DNA of 64,000 nucleotides from Patescibacteria group bacterium (lineage in GTDB: Bacteria; Patescibacteriota; Patescibacteriia; Patescibacteriales; Patescibacteriaceae): NCBI GenBank assembly GCA_028704945.1, contig JAQWEL010000001.1, forward strand, positions 62,001 through 126,000, in the 5' to 3' direction. This document shows positions 7,683 to 17,929 of this stretch, one piece after another. A model generated the notes under the pieces. It was given only the letters and a program-made list of their open reading frames with translations. It had not been told where the DNA came from and did no database searches. Position numbers and translations under genes: made by a program. How positions within the stretch are numbered: the first letter of the stretch is position 1; every line of letters starts with the position of its first letter.

Positions 7683-8558
7683 ATGACAACCGAACAGGCT
7701 GAAACGGTCCAACAAGTGGAAAATGTTGAAGCTACTAAAACTGACAATAACCATGAATTAATTCATGAACATACTTTATATGCTGAACCAATTGGCCACA
7801 TTGGCGGTTTAGCTATTACCAATTCTTTGTTAATGTCTTGGTTGGCATTAATCATTATTTTTGTTTTAGCAGTCAAAGTTGGCGCGAAAATTAAATTGAT
7901 ACCTGGGAAAATACAATCCGCAGCTGAAATGATTATCGAGGGGCTAATGTCCGTTTTTGACGGTGTGACTGGCAGTCGCGCCAAAACGGTTAAATTCGCT
8001 CCTTTTATTTTTACTTTTTTCTTTTTCATATTATTCAATAACTGGCTAGGACTTTTGCCTGGCGTCGGGTCAATCGGACAGGTAATAGAAGCGCATGGCG
8101 AGAAAATATTTGTTCCTTATTTAAGAGGTGGCACAGCTGATTATAATACCACCTTAGCCTTAGCTATTATCGGTATAGTAGCCAGCCATATTTTTGGAGT
8201 AATAGCTATCGGCGCCTGGAAACACTTTAATAAATTTATCAACATACAAGCTATTTTGGATATACCTAGAAAAATTAAAAAAGATTGGACAGTAATCATG
8301 GTCAATCCAATTAAATTTTTTATCGGAATTATTGAATTAATCAGTGAATTCGCTAAAATTGCCTCTTTATCTTTGAGGTTGTTCGGCAATGTTTTTGCTG
8401 GTGAAGTCTTGTTGGCTTCAATTTCAGCCATGTTAGCTTTTGTGGTTCCAATTCCTTTTATGTTTCTAGAAATTTTTGTCGGTTTAGTTCAGGCGTTTAT
8501 TTTTTCTGTCTTGATCCTTGTCTATATTTCTTTAAACACGACAGCGGAAGAACATTAA
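7683..8558 (+). CDS. atpB: F1Fo ATP synthase subunit a
   Basis: Subunit a forms the ion half-channels of the membrane sector. The 291 residues include a hydrophilic N-terminal extension and about five to six membrane helices. The essential arginine sits in SLSLRLFGNVFAGEVLL near residue 237, the family signature. A second signature region is VQAFIFSVLILVYISL near the C-terminus. It follows the AtpZ/I-like gene and precedes atpE, the standard order. Confidence 0.97.
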   Translation: MTTEQAETVQQVENVEATKTDNNHELIHEHTLYAEPIGHIGGLAITNSLLMSWLALIIIFVLAVKVGAKIKLIPGKIQSAAEMIIEGLMSVFDGVTGSRAKTVKFAPFIFTFFFFILFNNWLGLLPGVGSIGQVIEAHGEKIFVPYLRGGTADYNTTLALAIIGIVASHIFGVIAIGAWKHFNKFINIQAILDIPRKIKKDWTVIMVNPIKFFIGIIELISEFAKIASLSLRLFGNVFAGEVLLASISAMLAFVVPIPFMFLEIFVGLVQAFIFSVLILVYISLNTTAEEH

Positions 8559-8582
8559 TTAATTTAATATAAAAAATTGTAA

Positions 8583-8825
<243 letters not shown>

Positions 8826-8845
8826 TAGCCATTCAACCCGCTGTT

Positions 8846-8865
8846 CAGGTGGTTTTAGCTACCTG
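8846..8865 (+). promoter_or_regulatory. intercistronic hairpin between atpE and atpF
   Basis: CAGGT (8846-8850) pairs with ACCTG (8861-8865) in the 65-base gap. Hairpins here often stabilise the c-subunit message; that role is inference. Confidence 0.35.
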
Positions 8866-8890
8866 GGTGGGGGCTGAATTGTTAAAAAAT

Positions 8891-9382
8891 ATGCAAACAC
8901 TTATTGAAACGTTTCATCTTGATTGGAAATTATTAATTGCCCAGCTTATTAATTTTAGTTTGGTTTTTGGCGTGTTGTATTTTTTTGTTTTTAAAAATTT
9001 GTTTAAAACAATTGGTGAACGCAACACTAAGATTGAAAAAGGATTAAAAGATGCAGAGGTCGCTGTGCTTAAATTAGAAGAAGCTGCTCAAGAAAAAGAA
9101 GCTATTATTATTGCTGCCAGAAAAGAAGCAAATGAGATAATGAAGCAAGCTAAAGAATTAGCCGAAAAAAAGAAAGCCGAAACAGTTGTCGCCGCTAAAC
9201 TCGAAATCGGCAAAGTTATAACCGAAGAAAAAGAAAGAATGCGACAGGAAAAAGCAGTTGTTTTGGAAGAGATTAGACAAGAATCGGTTGATTTGATAAT
9301 GAGTGTGGCTGAAAAAATTATTGCCACTAAATTAGATGATAATCATGATCAGGAAATTATTAAAAAAATGATAAAGCAATAA
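8891..9382 (+). CDS. atpF: F1Fo ATP synthase subunit b
   Basis: Subunit b is the peripheral stalk. I chose ATG 8891 (about 163 residues, MQTLIETFHLDWKLL). An upstream GTG at 8849 would place the intercistronic hairpin inside the gene. One membrane helix (about 15-40, containing NFSLVFGVLYFFVF) is followed by a long charged helix rich in Ala, Glu and Lys, which forms the dimeric coiled coil; this fits the usual length of 155-175. It lies between atpE and atpH. Confidence 0.93.
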   Translation: MQTLIETFHLDWKLLIAQLINFSLVFGVLYFFVFKNLFKTIGERNTKIEKGLKDAEVAVLKLEEAAQEKEAIIIAARKEANEIMKQAKELAEKKKAETVVAAKLEIGKVITEEKERMRQEKAVVLEEIRQESVDLIMSVAEKIIATKLDDNHDQEIIKKMIKQ

Positions 9383-9387
9383 GCGCT

Positions 9388-9789
9388 ATGAAAGTTTCTG
9401 ACTCACAATATGCTATCAGCTTGTTCGAAGCGACTGTCGGCAAAAGCAAAAAAGATTTAAATAAAGTTGTCGATAATTTTTTTAATATTTTAGCGACTGA
9501 TAATGTGCTTAATCATTGGCCTAAGATCGCAGCGGAATTTAGAAAAAAATATAATCAAGCTAATAAAATTATTGAAGTCGAAGTAATTAGCGCTAAAAAG
9601 ATGGACAGTGAAACCAAAGCAGCGATTGAAGACCGGATTAAAAATGATTACCCCGACGCAACGCTTGAATGGTCTGAGAAAATTAAAAAAAGTCTGATTG
9701 GTGGCGCAATTATCCGCTATAATGGTCAAGAAATAAATTTAAGCATTGAAAATAATCTAAAAAAAATGTCTAAACATTTGGTAAGTTAA
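9388..9789 (+). CDS. atpH: F1Fo ATP synthase subunit delta (short)
   Basis: Delta joins the top of F1 to the stalk. The product is 133 residues, shorter than the common 170-180, with the shortening in the N-terminal helical domain. The C-terminal pattern EWSEKIKKSLIGGAIIRYNG matches the conserved DxSIIGGxxIxxG stretch of the family. It starts five bases after the atpF stop and precedes atpA by ten bases. Position and the C-terminal motif make the call firm; a reduced delta is common in small genomes. Confidence 0.88.
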   Translation: MKVSDSQYAISLFEATVGKSKKDLNKVVDNFFNILATDNVLNHWPKIAAEFRKKYNQANKIIEVEVISAKKMDSETKAAIEDRIKNDYPDATLEWSEKIKKSLIGGAIIRYNGQEINLSIENNLKKMSKHLVS

Positions 9790-9799
9790 TTAGAAAAAT

Positions 9800-11314
9800 A
9801 TGTCTAATACGAAGGATTATATCATTGAAGCAATCAAAGAAAAAATAGAAAACTTTGAAGCCGAAGCCAAAATAGAATCAGTTGGACGAGTTTTAAAAGT
9901 GTCTGACGGCATCGCCTTGGTAAGCGGTTTGTCTGACGTGATGATGTCGGAAATTTTAGAATTTTCAACTGACCAGGGGATTGTAAAAGGTGTGGCTTTA
10001 AATTTAGAAGAAACACAAATCGGCGTTATTATTTTAGGCGATTATATTTTAGTTAAAGAAGGCGCTGAAGTAAAAGGCACTGGCAGAATTTTAGAGGTCC
10101 CGGTCGGTGAAGCTATGATTGGCAGAGTTGTGAATGCTTTGGGCGAGCCGCTTGACGGTCAAGGAACCATAAAAGCAACCGCATATTATCCGGTTGAAAA
10201 AATCGCTCCTGGAGTTATCGCTCGACAGTCAGTCCATGAACCAGTCCAAACCGGTATCAAAGCTATCGACTCAATGATTCCGATTGGTCGCGGTCAACGC
10301 GAATTGATTATCGGTGATCGCCAAATCGGCAAGACAGCCATCGCTATCGACACTATTATCAATCAGAAAGGCCAAAACATGAAATGCGTTTATGTTGCCA
10401 TTGGTCAAAAAGAATCAAAAATTGCTAATATCGTCGCTAAATTGGAAGAAGCTGGCGCTATGGAATATACCACTGTTGTTTTAGCCGGCTCAAGTCACCC
10501 AGCGCCACTTTTATATATCGCCCCTTACACTGGATCAGCTATCGCTGAATATTTTTTGGATAAAGGTGAAGACGTCTTGATTATTTATGATGATTTATCT
10601 AAGCACGCGAATGCTTACCGTGAAATATCATTATTACTCCGCCGCCCACCAGGACGAGAAGCTTATCCTGGAGACGTTTTTTATTTACACTCTCGCCTCT
10701 TGGAAAGAGCCTGTAAATTAAATAAAGATTTTGGCGGTGGTTCGATTACCGCTTTGCCAATTATTGAAACCCAAGCCGGCGATGTTTCGGCTTATATCCC
10801 AACTAACGTTATCTCTATTACTGACGGTCAAATTTATCTTGAACCGGACTTATTCTATCAAGGTAATCGCCCTGCTGTTAATGCTGGTTTGTCAGTTTCA
10901 CGCGTCGGCTCATCCGCTCAAATCAAAGCTATGAAAAAGGTAGCTGGTAAGTTGCGTATTGAAGCGGCTCAGTATAGAGAATTGGCTGCTTTTGCCCAAT
11001 TTGGTTCAGATTTAGACGAAGAAACTAAGAAAAAATTGGAACGCGGCAAGCGTTTGTATGAAATATTCAAGCAAGAACAATACTCTCCGTTAGCTGTTGA
11101 AAACCAAGTATTAGTTTTTTATGCTTTGATTTCTGGTTTGCTTGATGACGTAGAAGTTAAAGAGATTATTAATTTTGAAAAAGATTTAGTAAACTATGTC
11201 AGCCTCGGACAATATGATGTTTTAGAAAAAATTAAGACATCAGGCGATTGGAATGAAGAAATAGAAAAAAGTTTAGCCGAATTGATTAATAATTTTAAAA
11301 AATCCAGAGCCTAA
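9800..11314 (+). CDS. atpA: F1 ATP synthase subunit alpha
   Basis: Alpha forms the non-catalytic nucleotide sites of the F1 head. Full length at 504 residues. The P-loop reads [14 protein letters not shown] near residue 170, with isoleucine where threonine is more usual. Other family stretches are [34 protein letters not shown] and [19 protein letters not shown]. It sits in standard atp order between atpH and atpG. Confidence 0.98.
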   Translation: MSNTKDYIIEAIKEKIENFEAEAKIESVGRVLKVSDGIALVSGLSDVMMSEILEFSTDQGIVKGVALNLEETQIGVIILGDYILVKEGAEVKGTGRILEVPVGEAMIGRVVNALGEPLDGQGTIKATAYYPVEKIAPGVIARQSVHEPVQTGIKAIDSMIPIGRGQRELIIGDRQIGKTAIAIDTIINQKGQNMKCVYVAIGQKESKIANIVAKLEEAGAMEYTTVVLAGSSHPAPLLYIAPYTGSAIAEYFLDKGEDVLIIYDDLSKHANAYREISLLLRRPPGREAYPGDVFYLHSRLLERACKLNKDFGGGSITALPIIETQAGDVSAYIPTNVISITDGQIYLEPDLFYQGNRPAVNAGLSVSRVGSSAQIKAMKKVAGKLRIEAAQYRELAAFAQFGSDLDEETKKKLERGKRLYEIFKQEQYSPLAVENQVLVFYALISGLLDDVEVKEIINFEKDLVNYVSLGQYDVLEKIKTSGDWNEEIEKSLAELINNFKKSRA

Positions 11315-11335
11315 CAACTGTAATAAAATTGGCTT

Positions 11336-12304
11336 ATGGCAAAAACAAGAGATATCCAACGCAGAATAAAATCTGTTAATAATATAAAAAAAATAACTAA
11401 AGCAATGGAAATGGTAGCCGCCGCTAAAATGAGGCGCGCCATCGAAGCTGTTTTAAAAACAAGAACCTATGCAAATTTGAGCTGGGAAACTGTTTTGAAT
11501 ATTGCCAAAGCTAGTTTGAATGAGGGTAAAGCGCCTCATCCGCTATTATCAAAAAGATTAAAAGTTAATCGAGTCGGTATTATTTTGATAAGTTCTAACC
11601 GCGGTTTATGTGGAGGCTTTAATACTCAGCTGCTTAGCAAAGTGCGCGAGTCAATTCGCAAGTATCATCTTTCTGGTAATGATGAATTAGTTGAGACAGA
11701 GTTTATTTTGTTAGGTAAAAAAGGCGATATCGTTGAGCGTCTAGGTTATAAAGTGGCGGCTGATTTTCCTAAAGCCGAAGTATCTTTTGAAGTTTCTGAA
11801 ATTGTGCCTTTATCAAAACTGATTATGGATGAATTTTTAAGCGGCTATTATGATAAAATTATGGTTGCTTATACCGACTTCGTTAATGCCGCCAAACAAG
11901 TGCCTCATGTTAAACAGCTTTTGCCAGTTGATGTTAGCACTATTGATCATTATTTGGGTGTCGTCGGTAAAAATCCAAAATTAACAACCAGTGTTGAATA
12001 TATAGAAGAAAAAACCAAGAAGCATTTATCTGATAACGGTTATAAATTTGAGTATACGTTTGAACCGAATCGTGATGAAGTCTTGGAAAAAATGTTGCCC
12101 AAGCTAATTGAAGTTCAGTTGTTTCAGGCCTTATTAGAATCTAATGCGTCTGAGCATAGCGCCAGAATGAGCTCCATGCATCAGGCTAATGACGCTGCTG
12201 GTGATATGGTAGAAGAGTTAGTTTTAACTTATAATAAAGCGCGTCAAGGCAGTATTACAGCCGAAATTGCTGAAATTTCTGCTGGCGCTAATGCTTTAGA
12301 ATAA
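11336..12304 (+). CDS. atpG: F1 ATP synthase subunit gamma
   Basis: Gamma is the central rotating shaft. The 322-residue protein shows the N-terminal helix pattern RDIQRRIKSVNNIKKITKAM with MVAAAKMRRA. The C-terminal helix is ASEHSARMSSMHQANDAAGD followed by YNKARQGSITAEIAEI. It is about 30 residues longer than the usual 285-295 because of a larger central region. A terminator-like hairpin follows it and a minus-strand gene separates it from atpD, which is unusual. Confidence 0.96.
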   Translation: MAKTRDIQRRIKSVNNIKKITKAMEMVAAAKMRRAIEAVLKTRTYANLSWETVLNIAKASLNEGKAPHPLLSKRLKVNRVGIILISSNRGLCGGFNTQLLSKVRESIRKYHLSGNDELVETEFILLGKKGDIVERLGYKVAADFPKAEVSFEVSEIVPLSKLIMDEFLSGYYDKIMVAYTDFVNAAKQVPHVKQLLPVDVSTIDHYLGVVGKNPKLTTSVEYIEEKTKKHLSDNGYKFEYTFEPNRDEVLEKMLPKLIEVQLFQALLESNASEHSARMSSMHQANDAAGDMVEELVLTYNKARQGSITAEIAEISAGANALE

Positions 12305-12305
12305 T

Positions 12306-12335
12306 AAAAAAAGGAAGACAAATGCTTCCTTCTTA
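12306..12335. terminator. hairpin after atpG
   Basis: AAGGAAG (12311-12317) pairs with CTTCCTT (12325-12331); an A run lies on one side and TTCTT on the other. It may end the small minus-strand gene and attenuate the operon before atpD. Confidence 0.5.
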
Positions 12336-12336
12336 A

Positions 12337-12534
12337 TTAGTCAGATTTTTTTAGAAAAAATTTTTTAGAATAATAACCCCTTTCGAGGTTGATTGGCTCC
12401 ATATTGAATTTTTTAGCAAATTGCCTTACTAACTCCTCGTCGGATATTTCGTTATTATCAAGCAGGTTCAATGCGGCCAGCATTTCTATGCGGCTATAGC
12501 TGTAGGTTTTTTCTCCAAAAGTTTCTTTTTCCAT
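12337..12534 (-). CDS. small hypothetical protein inserted in the atp operon
   Basis: About 65 residues from the ATG at 12534, preceded by AAGG at suitable spacing; a longer in-frame start (12564) adds ten residues but lacks a site. The sequence (SRIEMLAALNLLDN, ISDEELVRQFAKKFN) looks like a small helical protein with no membrane segment or zinc motif. I do not recognise it. It runs against the operon between atpG and atpD, with its own terminator, and so splits a normally continuous gene order. It could be a late insertion or a local regulator. Confidence 0.55.
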   Translation of the reverse strand: MEKETFGEKTYSYSRIEMLAALNLLDNNEISDEELVRQFAKKFNMEPINLERGYYSKKFFLKKSD

Positions 12535-12570
12535 GGTATCTGCCTTAAAATTTATAAAGAACAAAAATAG

Positions 12571-13962
<1,392 letters not shown>

Positions 13963-13967
13963 AATTT

Positions 13968-14405
13968 ATGTCAAAACATGATTTTATAAATTTTGAAATT
14001 GTTACTCCTGAGAAAATTGTTTTACGAGAACAAGTTATTGGTGTAACTGTTCCAACTGAGTCTGGTGAGATTACTATTTTGCCCGGCCATGTGCCATTGA
14101 TTAGTGTTTTGAAACCAGGCGTAATTGAACTGCATAAAGCCGATGGACAAGATAAAGAAATTTTAGCTGTTTCCGGTGGTTTTATCGAAGTATTGGAGGG
14201 CAAAGTTGTTGTCTTAGCTAATACGGCAGAGATTGCCAGAGAATTAGATGAGGAAAGAATTAAAGAAGCTAGACGTCGCGCTGAAGAATTGAAAAAACAA
14301 GCAGCCAATAGCGATGATGTCGATTTTGCCGAAGCGGCCGCCATGCTGGAAAAAGAGTTGGCCAGATCTAAGGCGATTGGCAGATTAAAACATAGGTCAC
14401 GATAG
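13968..14405 (+). CDS. atpC: F1 ATP synthase subunit epsilon
   Basis: Epsilon links the rotor to the head and regulates ATP hydrolysis. The 145-residue protein has the N-terminal beta sandwich (TPEKIVLREQVIGVTVPTES, EITILPGHVPLISVLKPG) and a C-terminal helical hairpin with EEAR-like repeats that is longer than average. It begins five bases after the atpD stop and ends the ATP synthase genes. Confidence 0.95.
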   Translation: MSKHDFINFEIVTPEKIVLREQVIGVTVPTESGEITILPGHVPLISVLKPGVIELHKADGQDKEILAVSGGFIEVLEGKVVVLANTAEIARELDEERIKEARRRAEELKKQAANSDDVDFAEAAAMLEKELARSKAIGRLKHRSR

Positions 14406-14417
14406 TTCATTAATATT

Positions 14418-15479
14418 ATGTTGAAAAAGTTAGCAGTCGCTCCAGTTGAAGAGCGGTATCAATGGCTTAGAGAGCGTAACGAAGAGTTTGCCGCAAAGTT
14501 TAGCGCGGATTGGAGTGCTCGCCATCTCTATCGCCGGAGACATCCAACCGAAATAATGGCTTTTAAGTGCATGGATGGCAGAATACATTTACCGCACATG
14601 ACTGGTTTGCCAGCTGGCATTATCCAACCAATGAGGAATCTCGGCGGAATATTTGATTTGGGTTGGCCGTTGTTGAATGAATTAGTTTGGGAGTGGTATA
14701 AATATTCCCTAAGCCATAAGAGTAAATGCTTAGTTGTTATCACTTACCATTATTCGGCTGGAGACCATCATCGAGGTTGTGCTGGCTTTAACCATGATAC
14801 TGAAGCTGCCTTTGCTTTTACAAAAAGATTTAAAGAGCAGTTTGAAAGAGTTTTTGGCAAAGAACATGCCACCCTTTATCCAATCATTATCGGTATTGAA
14901 ACCGACGAAGAATCTTTTGTTTTGCATGGAGAAAATGATGATAAGTTGGCTTTGGTTGATAGTTTAGAATTGCCAGGCGAAGAATTAGAGCACAAGTTGA
15001 CGAACCTTTTTCCAGACATGGATAGAGAAATAGTCAGGGATTTATTACCTTTGGTTTACGGCAATATCAACCACATTAAACAAATCAGGTTAAGCGGACG
15101 TTCAATCGTTGAGACTGAACACAATGAATGGATGATTGGTATCGGTCGAGGTTTTGATTGGCTTCATGAACCCAATGTAGCTTTAATTATTGGTCCCTTT
15201 GATATCGACTTATATGTAGCTATTAAAAAAGCTCTCAGCATAATCCAACATAATTTGGAAGAAGACAAAATCGGGAAGGATGGATTTGTCCTAATGAGTT
15301 CAGCTTTTCATCGGCAAAATATCGGACCAGATGTTAACAGAATAGTCGAAAAAGCCGTCTTTTTAAATAAGTTTGCTCAATCAATTGCCAGAGAAGAATT
15401 TCCTGACTTGGCTAAGATTATGAAACCGATGACGGTTACTATTGATGCTAACACCAGAAAATTCTCCCACATAATTTAA
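14418..15479 (+). CDS. carbonic anhydrase-like zinc protein (CsoSCA-like)
   Basis: This 353-residue protein has the beta-carbonic-anhydrase pattern Cys-x-Asp-x-Arg (CMDGR, Cys51/Asp53/Arg55). A later His and Cys ten residues apart (HYSAGDHHRGC, His111/Cys121) complete a likely zinc site. The layout recalls the carboxysomal enzyme CsoSCA, which hydrates CO2. No shell protein or Rubisco gene is in the window, so a carboxysome role is not supported here. The gene follows atpC by 12 bases and shares its transcript up to the terminator at 15486. The family call is likely; activity is unproven. Confidence 0.6.
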   Translation: MLKKLAVAPVEERYQWLRERNEEFAAKFSADWSARHLYRRRHPTEIMAFKCMDGRIHLPHMTGLPAGIIQPMRNLGGIFDLGWPLLNELVWEWYKYSLSHKSKCLVVITYHYSAGDHHRGCAGFNHDTEAAFAFTKRFKEQFERVFGKEHATLYPIIIGIETDEESFVLHGENDDKLALVDSLELPGEELEHKLTNLFPDMDREIVRDLLPLVYGNINHIKQIRLSGRSIVETEHNEWMIGIGRGFDWLHEPNVALIIGPFDIDLYVAIKKALSIIQHNLEEDKIGKDGFVLMSSAFHRQNIGPDVNRIVEKAVFLNKFAQSIAREEFPDLAKIMKPMTVTIDANTRKFSHII

Positions 15480-15485
15480 GATTAT

Positions 15486-15525
15486 AAATCCGCTAATAAA
15501 ATAATGTTTTAAAGCGGATTTTTAT
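15486..15525 (+). terminator. terminator of the atp/carbonic-anhydrase unit
   Basis: AAATCCGCT (15486-15494) pairs with AGCGGATTT (15513-15521), followed by T residues. Confidence 0.75.
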
Positions 15526-15554
15526 TTGCTAAAAAAAGATTATACTCTTATAAT
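15526..15554 (+). promoter_or_regulatory. promoter of the EndoQ-like gene, giving a nearly leaderless message
   Basis: TTGCTA (15526-15531), 17-base spacer, TATAAT (15549-15554). The start should be near 15561, one base before the ATG at 15562. This rules out the longer reading from 15526. Confidence 0.7.
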
Positions 15555-15561
15555 ATTTTAT

Positions 15562-16797
15562 ATGAAATATATTGCCGATTTACATATTCATTCTAAATAT
15601 TCTCGAGCTTGTTCAAAAGATTTAATACCGGAAAAAATTGCTCAAACTTGTGTTAGGAAAGGTATTGATTTGATTGCTAGCGGAGACTTCACTCATCCAA
15701 CTTGGTTTAACTTACTAAAAAATAGTTTTGAAGAGGATGGATCAGGTTTTTATAGTTTAAAAAATAGTCACAATAAAGTTAAGTTTATTTTGTCATCAGA
15801 AGTTGCCTTGATTTATAAAGACACAGAAAGAGTCAGACGAATACATTTAGTTATTCATGCGCCAAGCTTGGCCGCGGTTGAAAAGTTAAATAAAGTTTTA
15901 GGCGATAAATTTAATTTAAAAAGCGACGGGCGACCAATCTTAGGCATTAGCGCGCCCAACTTAGTTAAATTAATTTTAGAGGTTGATGAAAAATTTATAA
16001 TTTATCCAGCCCACATCTGGACGCCGTGGTTTTCTGTTTTTGGCTCCAAATCTGGATTTGATCATTTAGCTGATTGTTTCAAAGATGAAGTAAATAATAT
16101 TTTTGCTTATGAAACTGGTTTATCTAGCGATCCGGAAATGAATTGGCGTATTTCGGAATTAGACAACTTGGTCATGCTATCGAATTCCGATGCTCATTCT
16201 TTAGCTAATTTAGCTCGAGAGGCCAATATAATCGATTTAGAAGATTATACTTACGATTGCTTTTACCAGCTTTTAAAAACTGGACGAAAAGATTTGATTT
16301 CAACGATAGAATTTTTTCCTGAAGAAGGGATGTATCATTGGGACGGCCATCGAGATTGCTCTTTTTCTTGCCCACCCGAAGAAACTAAAAAATTAAAAGG
16401 TATTTGCCCTAAGTGCGCTAAGCCACTAATTATTGGAGTTGATTATCGAGTACAAGAATTAGCTGACAGGCCAGTAGGCTTCAAGCCGACTAATGTTTCT
16501 GATTTTATTAAATTAGTTGAGCTTGATAAGATAATCGCCGAAGCCTTTGATATTAAATCAAGAAGTAGTAAAGCAGTCCAAGCTGAATATAACAGTATGA
16601 TTGATAAATTTGGTCCAGAGTTAAAAATTTTAAGGGAAACGCCATTAGTCGATTTAAAAGATGTTGAACCAAGAATTGTTGAGGGAATTAAAAGAGTCCG
16701 CGAAGGCAGACTTCATGTTAAGCCGGGCTTTGACGGTCAATATGGGCAAGTAAAGATTTTTGCTGATGACGAAAAAAGACAAAAAAAATTAATTTAA
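15562..16797 (+). CDS. PHP-domain endonuclease Q-like protein
   Basis: EndoQ cuts DNA 5' of deaminated bases such as uracil and hypoxanthine. The 411-residue protein opens with the PHP motif DLHIHSKYSRAC and has further metal ligands in SGDFTHP, SSEVALIY, HLVIHAP, PAHIWTPW and SNSDAHSLAN. A zinc finger follows near residues 270-300 (CSFSCPPEETKK...CPKCAKP). The C-terminal helical part ends HVKPGFDGQYGQ. This order matches the archaeal and sporadic bacterial EndoQ family. ATG 15562 is chosen because the upstream start overlaps the promoter. The phosphodiesterase gene follows four bases later. Confidence 0.8.
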   Translation: MKYIADLHIHSKYSRACSKDLIPEKIAQTCVRKGIDLIASGDFTHPTWFNLLKNSFEEDGSGFYSLKNSHNKVKFILSSEVALIYKDTERVRRIHLVIHAPSLAAVEKLNKVLGDKFNLKSDGRPILGISAPNLVKLILEVDEKFIIYPAHIWTPWFSVFGSKSGFDHLADCFKDEVNNIFAYETGLSSDPEMNWRISELDNLVMLSNSDAHSLANLAREANIIDLEDYTYDCFYQLLKTGRKDLISTIEFFPEEGMYHWDGHRDCSFSCPPEETKKLKGICPKCAKPLIIGVDYRVQELADRPVGFKPTNVSDFIKLVELDKIIAEAFDIKSRSSKAVQAEYNSMIDKFGPELKILRETPLVDLKDVEPRIVEGIKRVREGRLHVKPGFDGQYGQVKIFADDEKRQKKLI

Positions 16798-16801
16798 AAA
16801 A

Positions 16802-17302
16802 ATGAAATTAGCCATAATCTCAGACATACATGACAATCTATCTAATTTAGACAAGACTTTAAAATGGTGTAAAGAAAATGCGGTTGAAGCTTTATTGATT
16901 TGCGGTGATTTAACCAGCAATGAAACGGTTGATTATTTAGTTGAATATTGGCCTTGGCCGATTTATATTGTGCAAGGCAATGGCTGTTTTTATGACCGAA
17001 AAAAGTTTAAAGAAAAAAAGGATAATTTGATTGATTTAGGACGCTATGGTGGGGTAACAGACATCGGTAGTTTAAAAATCGGTTTAGTTCACGAACCGAA
17101 ATTAATAGAAAATTTATTAAAATTAAAGCCAGAGATTATTTTTTACGGACATACTCATAAACCCTGGACAGAAAAGACGGCTGACGGAGTAGAATTGGTT
17201 AACCCCGGCAATCTTGATGGTAGCCGTTACCCAGCCACCTTCGCAACTTTTAGCACCCTGTCGCAATCTCTAAAGCTTATTAGATTGGATGAAATAAAAT
17301 AA
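16802..17302 (+). CDS. YfcE/MJ0936-type metallophosphoesterase
   Basis: This 166-residue calcineurin-like phosphoesterase has all the metal-binding motifs: SDIHDN (Asp8, His10), CGDLTS (Asp36), VQGNGC (Asn60, in place of the usual GNCD), LVHEP and GHTHKP. Related proteins hydrolyse phosphodiesters in vitro, and their cell substrate is often unknown. It follows the EndoQ-like gene with a 4-base gap and shares its transcript, which hints at nucleic-acid or nucleotide turnover. It ends at the terminator at 17308. Confidence 0.85.
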   Translation: MKLAIISDIHDNLSNLDKTLKWCKENAVEALLICGDLTSNETVDYLVEYWPWPIYIVQGNGCFYDRKKFKEKKDNLIDLGRYGGVTDIGSLKIGLVHEPKLIENLLKLKPEIIFYGHTHKPWTEKTADGVELVNPGNLDGSRYPATFATFSTLSQSLKLIRLDEIK

Positions 17303-17307
17303 TTATA

Positions 17308-17337
17308 AAAAAACAACACTTTGGAGTGTTGTTTTTA
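17308..17337. terminator. bidirectional terminator
   Basis: AACAACACT (17312-17320) pairs with AGTGTTGTT (17325-17333), with A and T runs on the two sides. It serves the converging phosphoesterase and translin-like genes. Confidence 0.8.
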
Positions 17338-17340
17338 TGT

Positions 17341-17919
17341 TCATTTGTTGAGAGCTAATTTTATTTCGTAAGCCATCTGTTCTATTTTTCTTAAATTGCT
17401 TCTGGCTTGGTCGTATTTAGTGCGTTGATAACCAGTTAAATCCATTTGGACCAATTCAGCCATAACTTCATTAATCAACTTGTGACAAATTTTAGTTTGT
17501 TCAAAATTTCCAGTAGCGGCCGAATTAGTGGCTAAGCGGACTAATTCTCCAGTAACATCAGACAAGCCACCTAAATAAGAGTCGGCTGATATTTTTAGTT
17601 TAGGAATTTTAGTAATAGTTTGATTAGTGGCAGCTAAGTAAAATAACTTTGCCTCCACATATTCTTCTATGGCGGCGGTATAGGCGCCTTCTTCAGATAA
17701 GCGATGATAGCCAAAATCAAGCTGCATTTTTTCTAAACGCTTGTCTAAGCTGCTTAAAATAGTGGAAGCAGTTATTAAATCATTTCTGTGGATAGAAAAG
17801 ATGGCGCGCTTTGATTCATGTAAGACATCGTTAGAAGCCGAAATAATCTTGCGGCGTTCAATTGATGATGCCGCATAATCCTTTTTAATAGTTCCAATAA
17901 ATTTTTTATTTAATGACAT
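17341..17919 (-). CDS. translin-like protein
   Basis: The 192-residue all-helical protein carries ESKRAIFSIHRND near residue 35, EEYVEAKLFY in the middle and YLGGLSDVTGELVRLATNSA near residue 115. The last stretch is the typical translin signature (GxxDxTGELxRxAxN). Translin proteins form ring multimers that bind or cut RNA and single-stranded DNA; archaeal and CPR members are poorly studied. It lies 10 bases after the tandem PilB gene on the same strand, so it may be the second gene of that operon, though no functional link is obvious. Confidence 0.75.
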   Translation of the reverse strand: MSLNKKFIGTIKKDYAASSIERRKIISASNDVLHESKRAIFSIHRNDLITASTILSSLDKRLEKMQLDFGYHRLSEEGAYTAAIEEYVEAKLFYLAATNQTITKIPKLKISADSYLGGLSDVTGELVRLATNSAATGNFEQTKICHKLINEVMAELVQMDLTGYQRTKYDQARSNLRKIEQMAYEIKLALNK

Positions 17920-17929
17920 ATTTTATCTT

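Noticed and set aside
14418-15479. Carboxysome operon
   Set aside because: No shell protein or Rubisco gene is near the carbonic-anhydrase-like gene.
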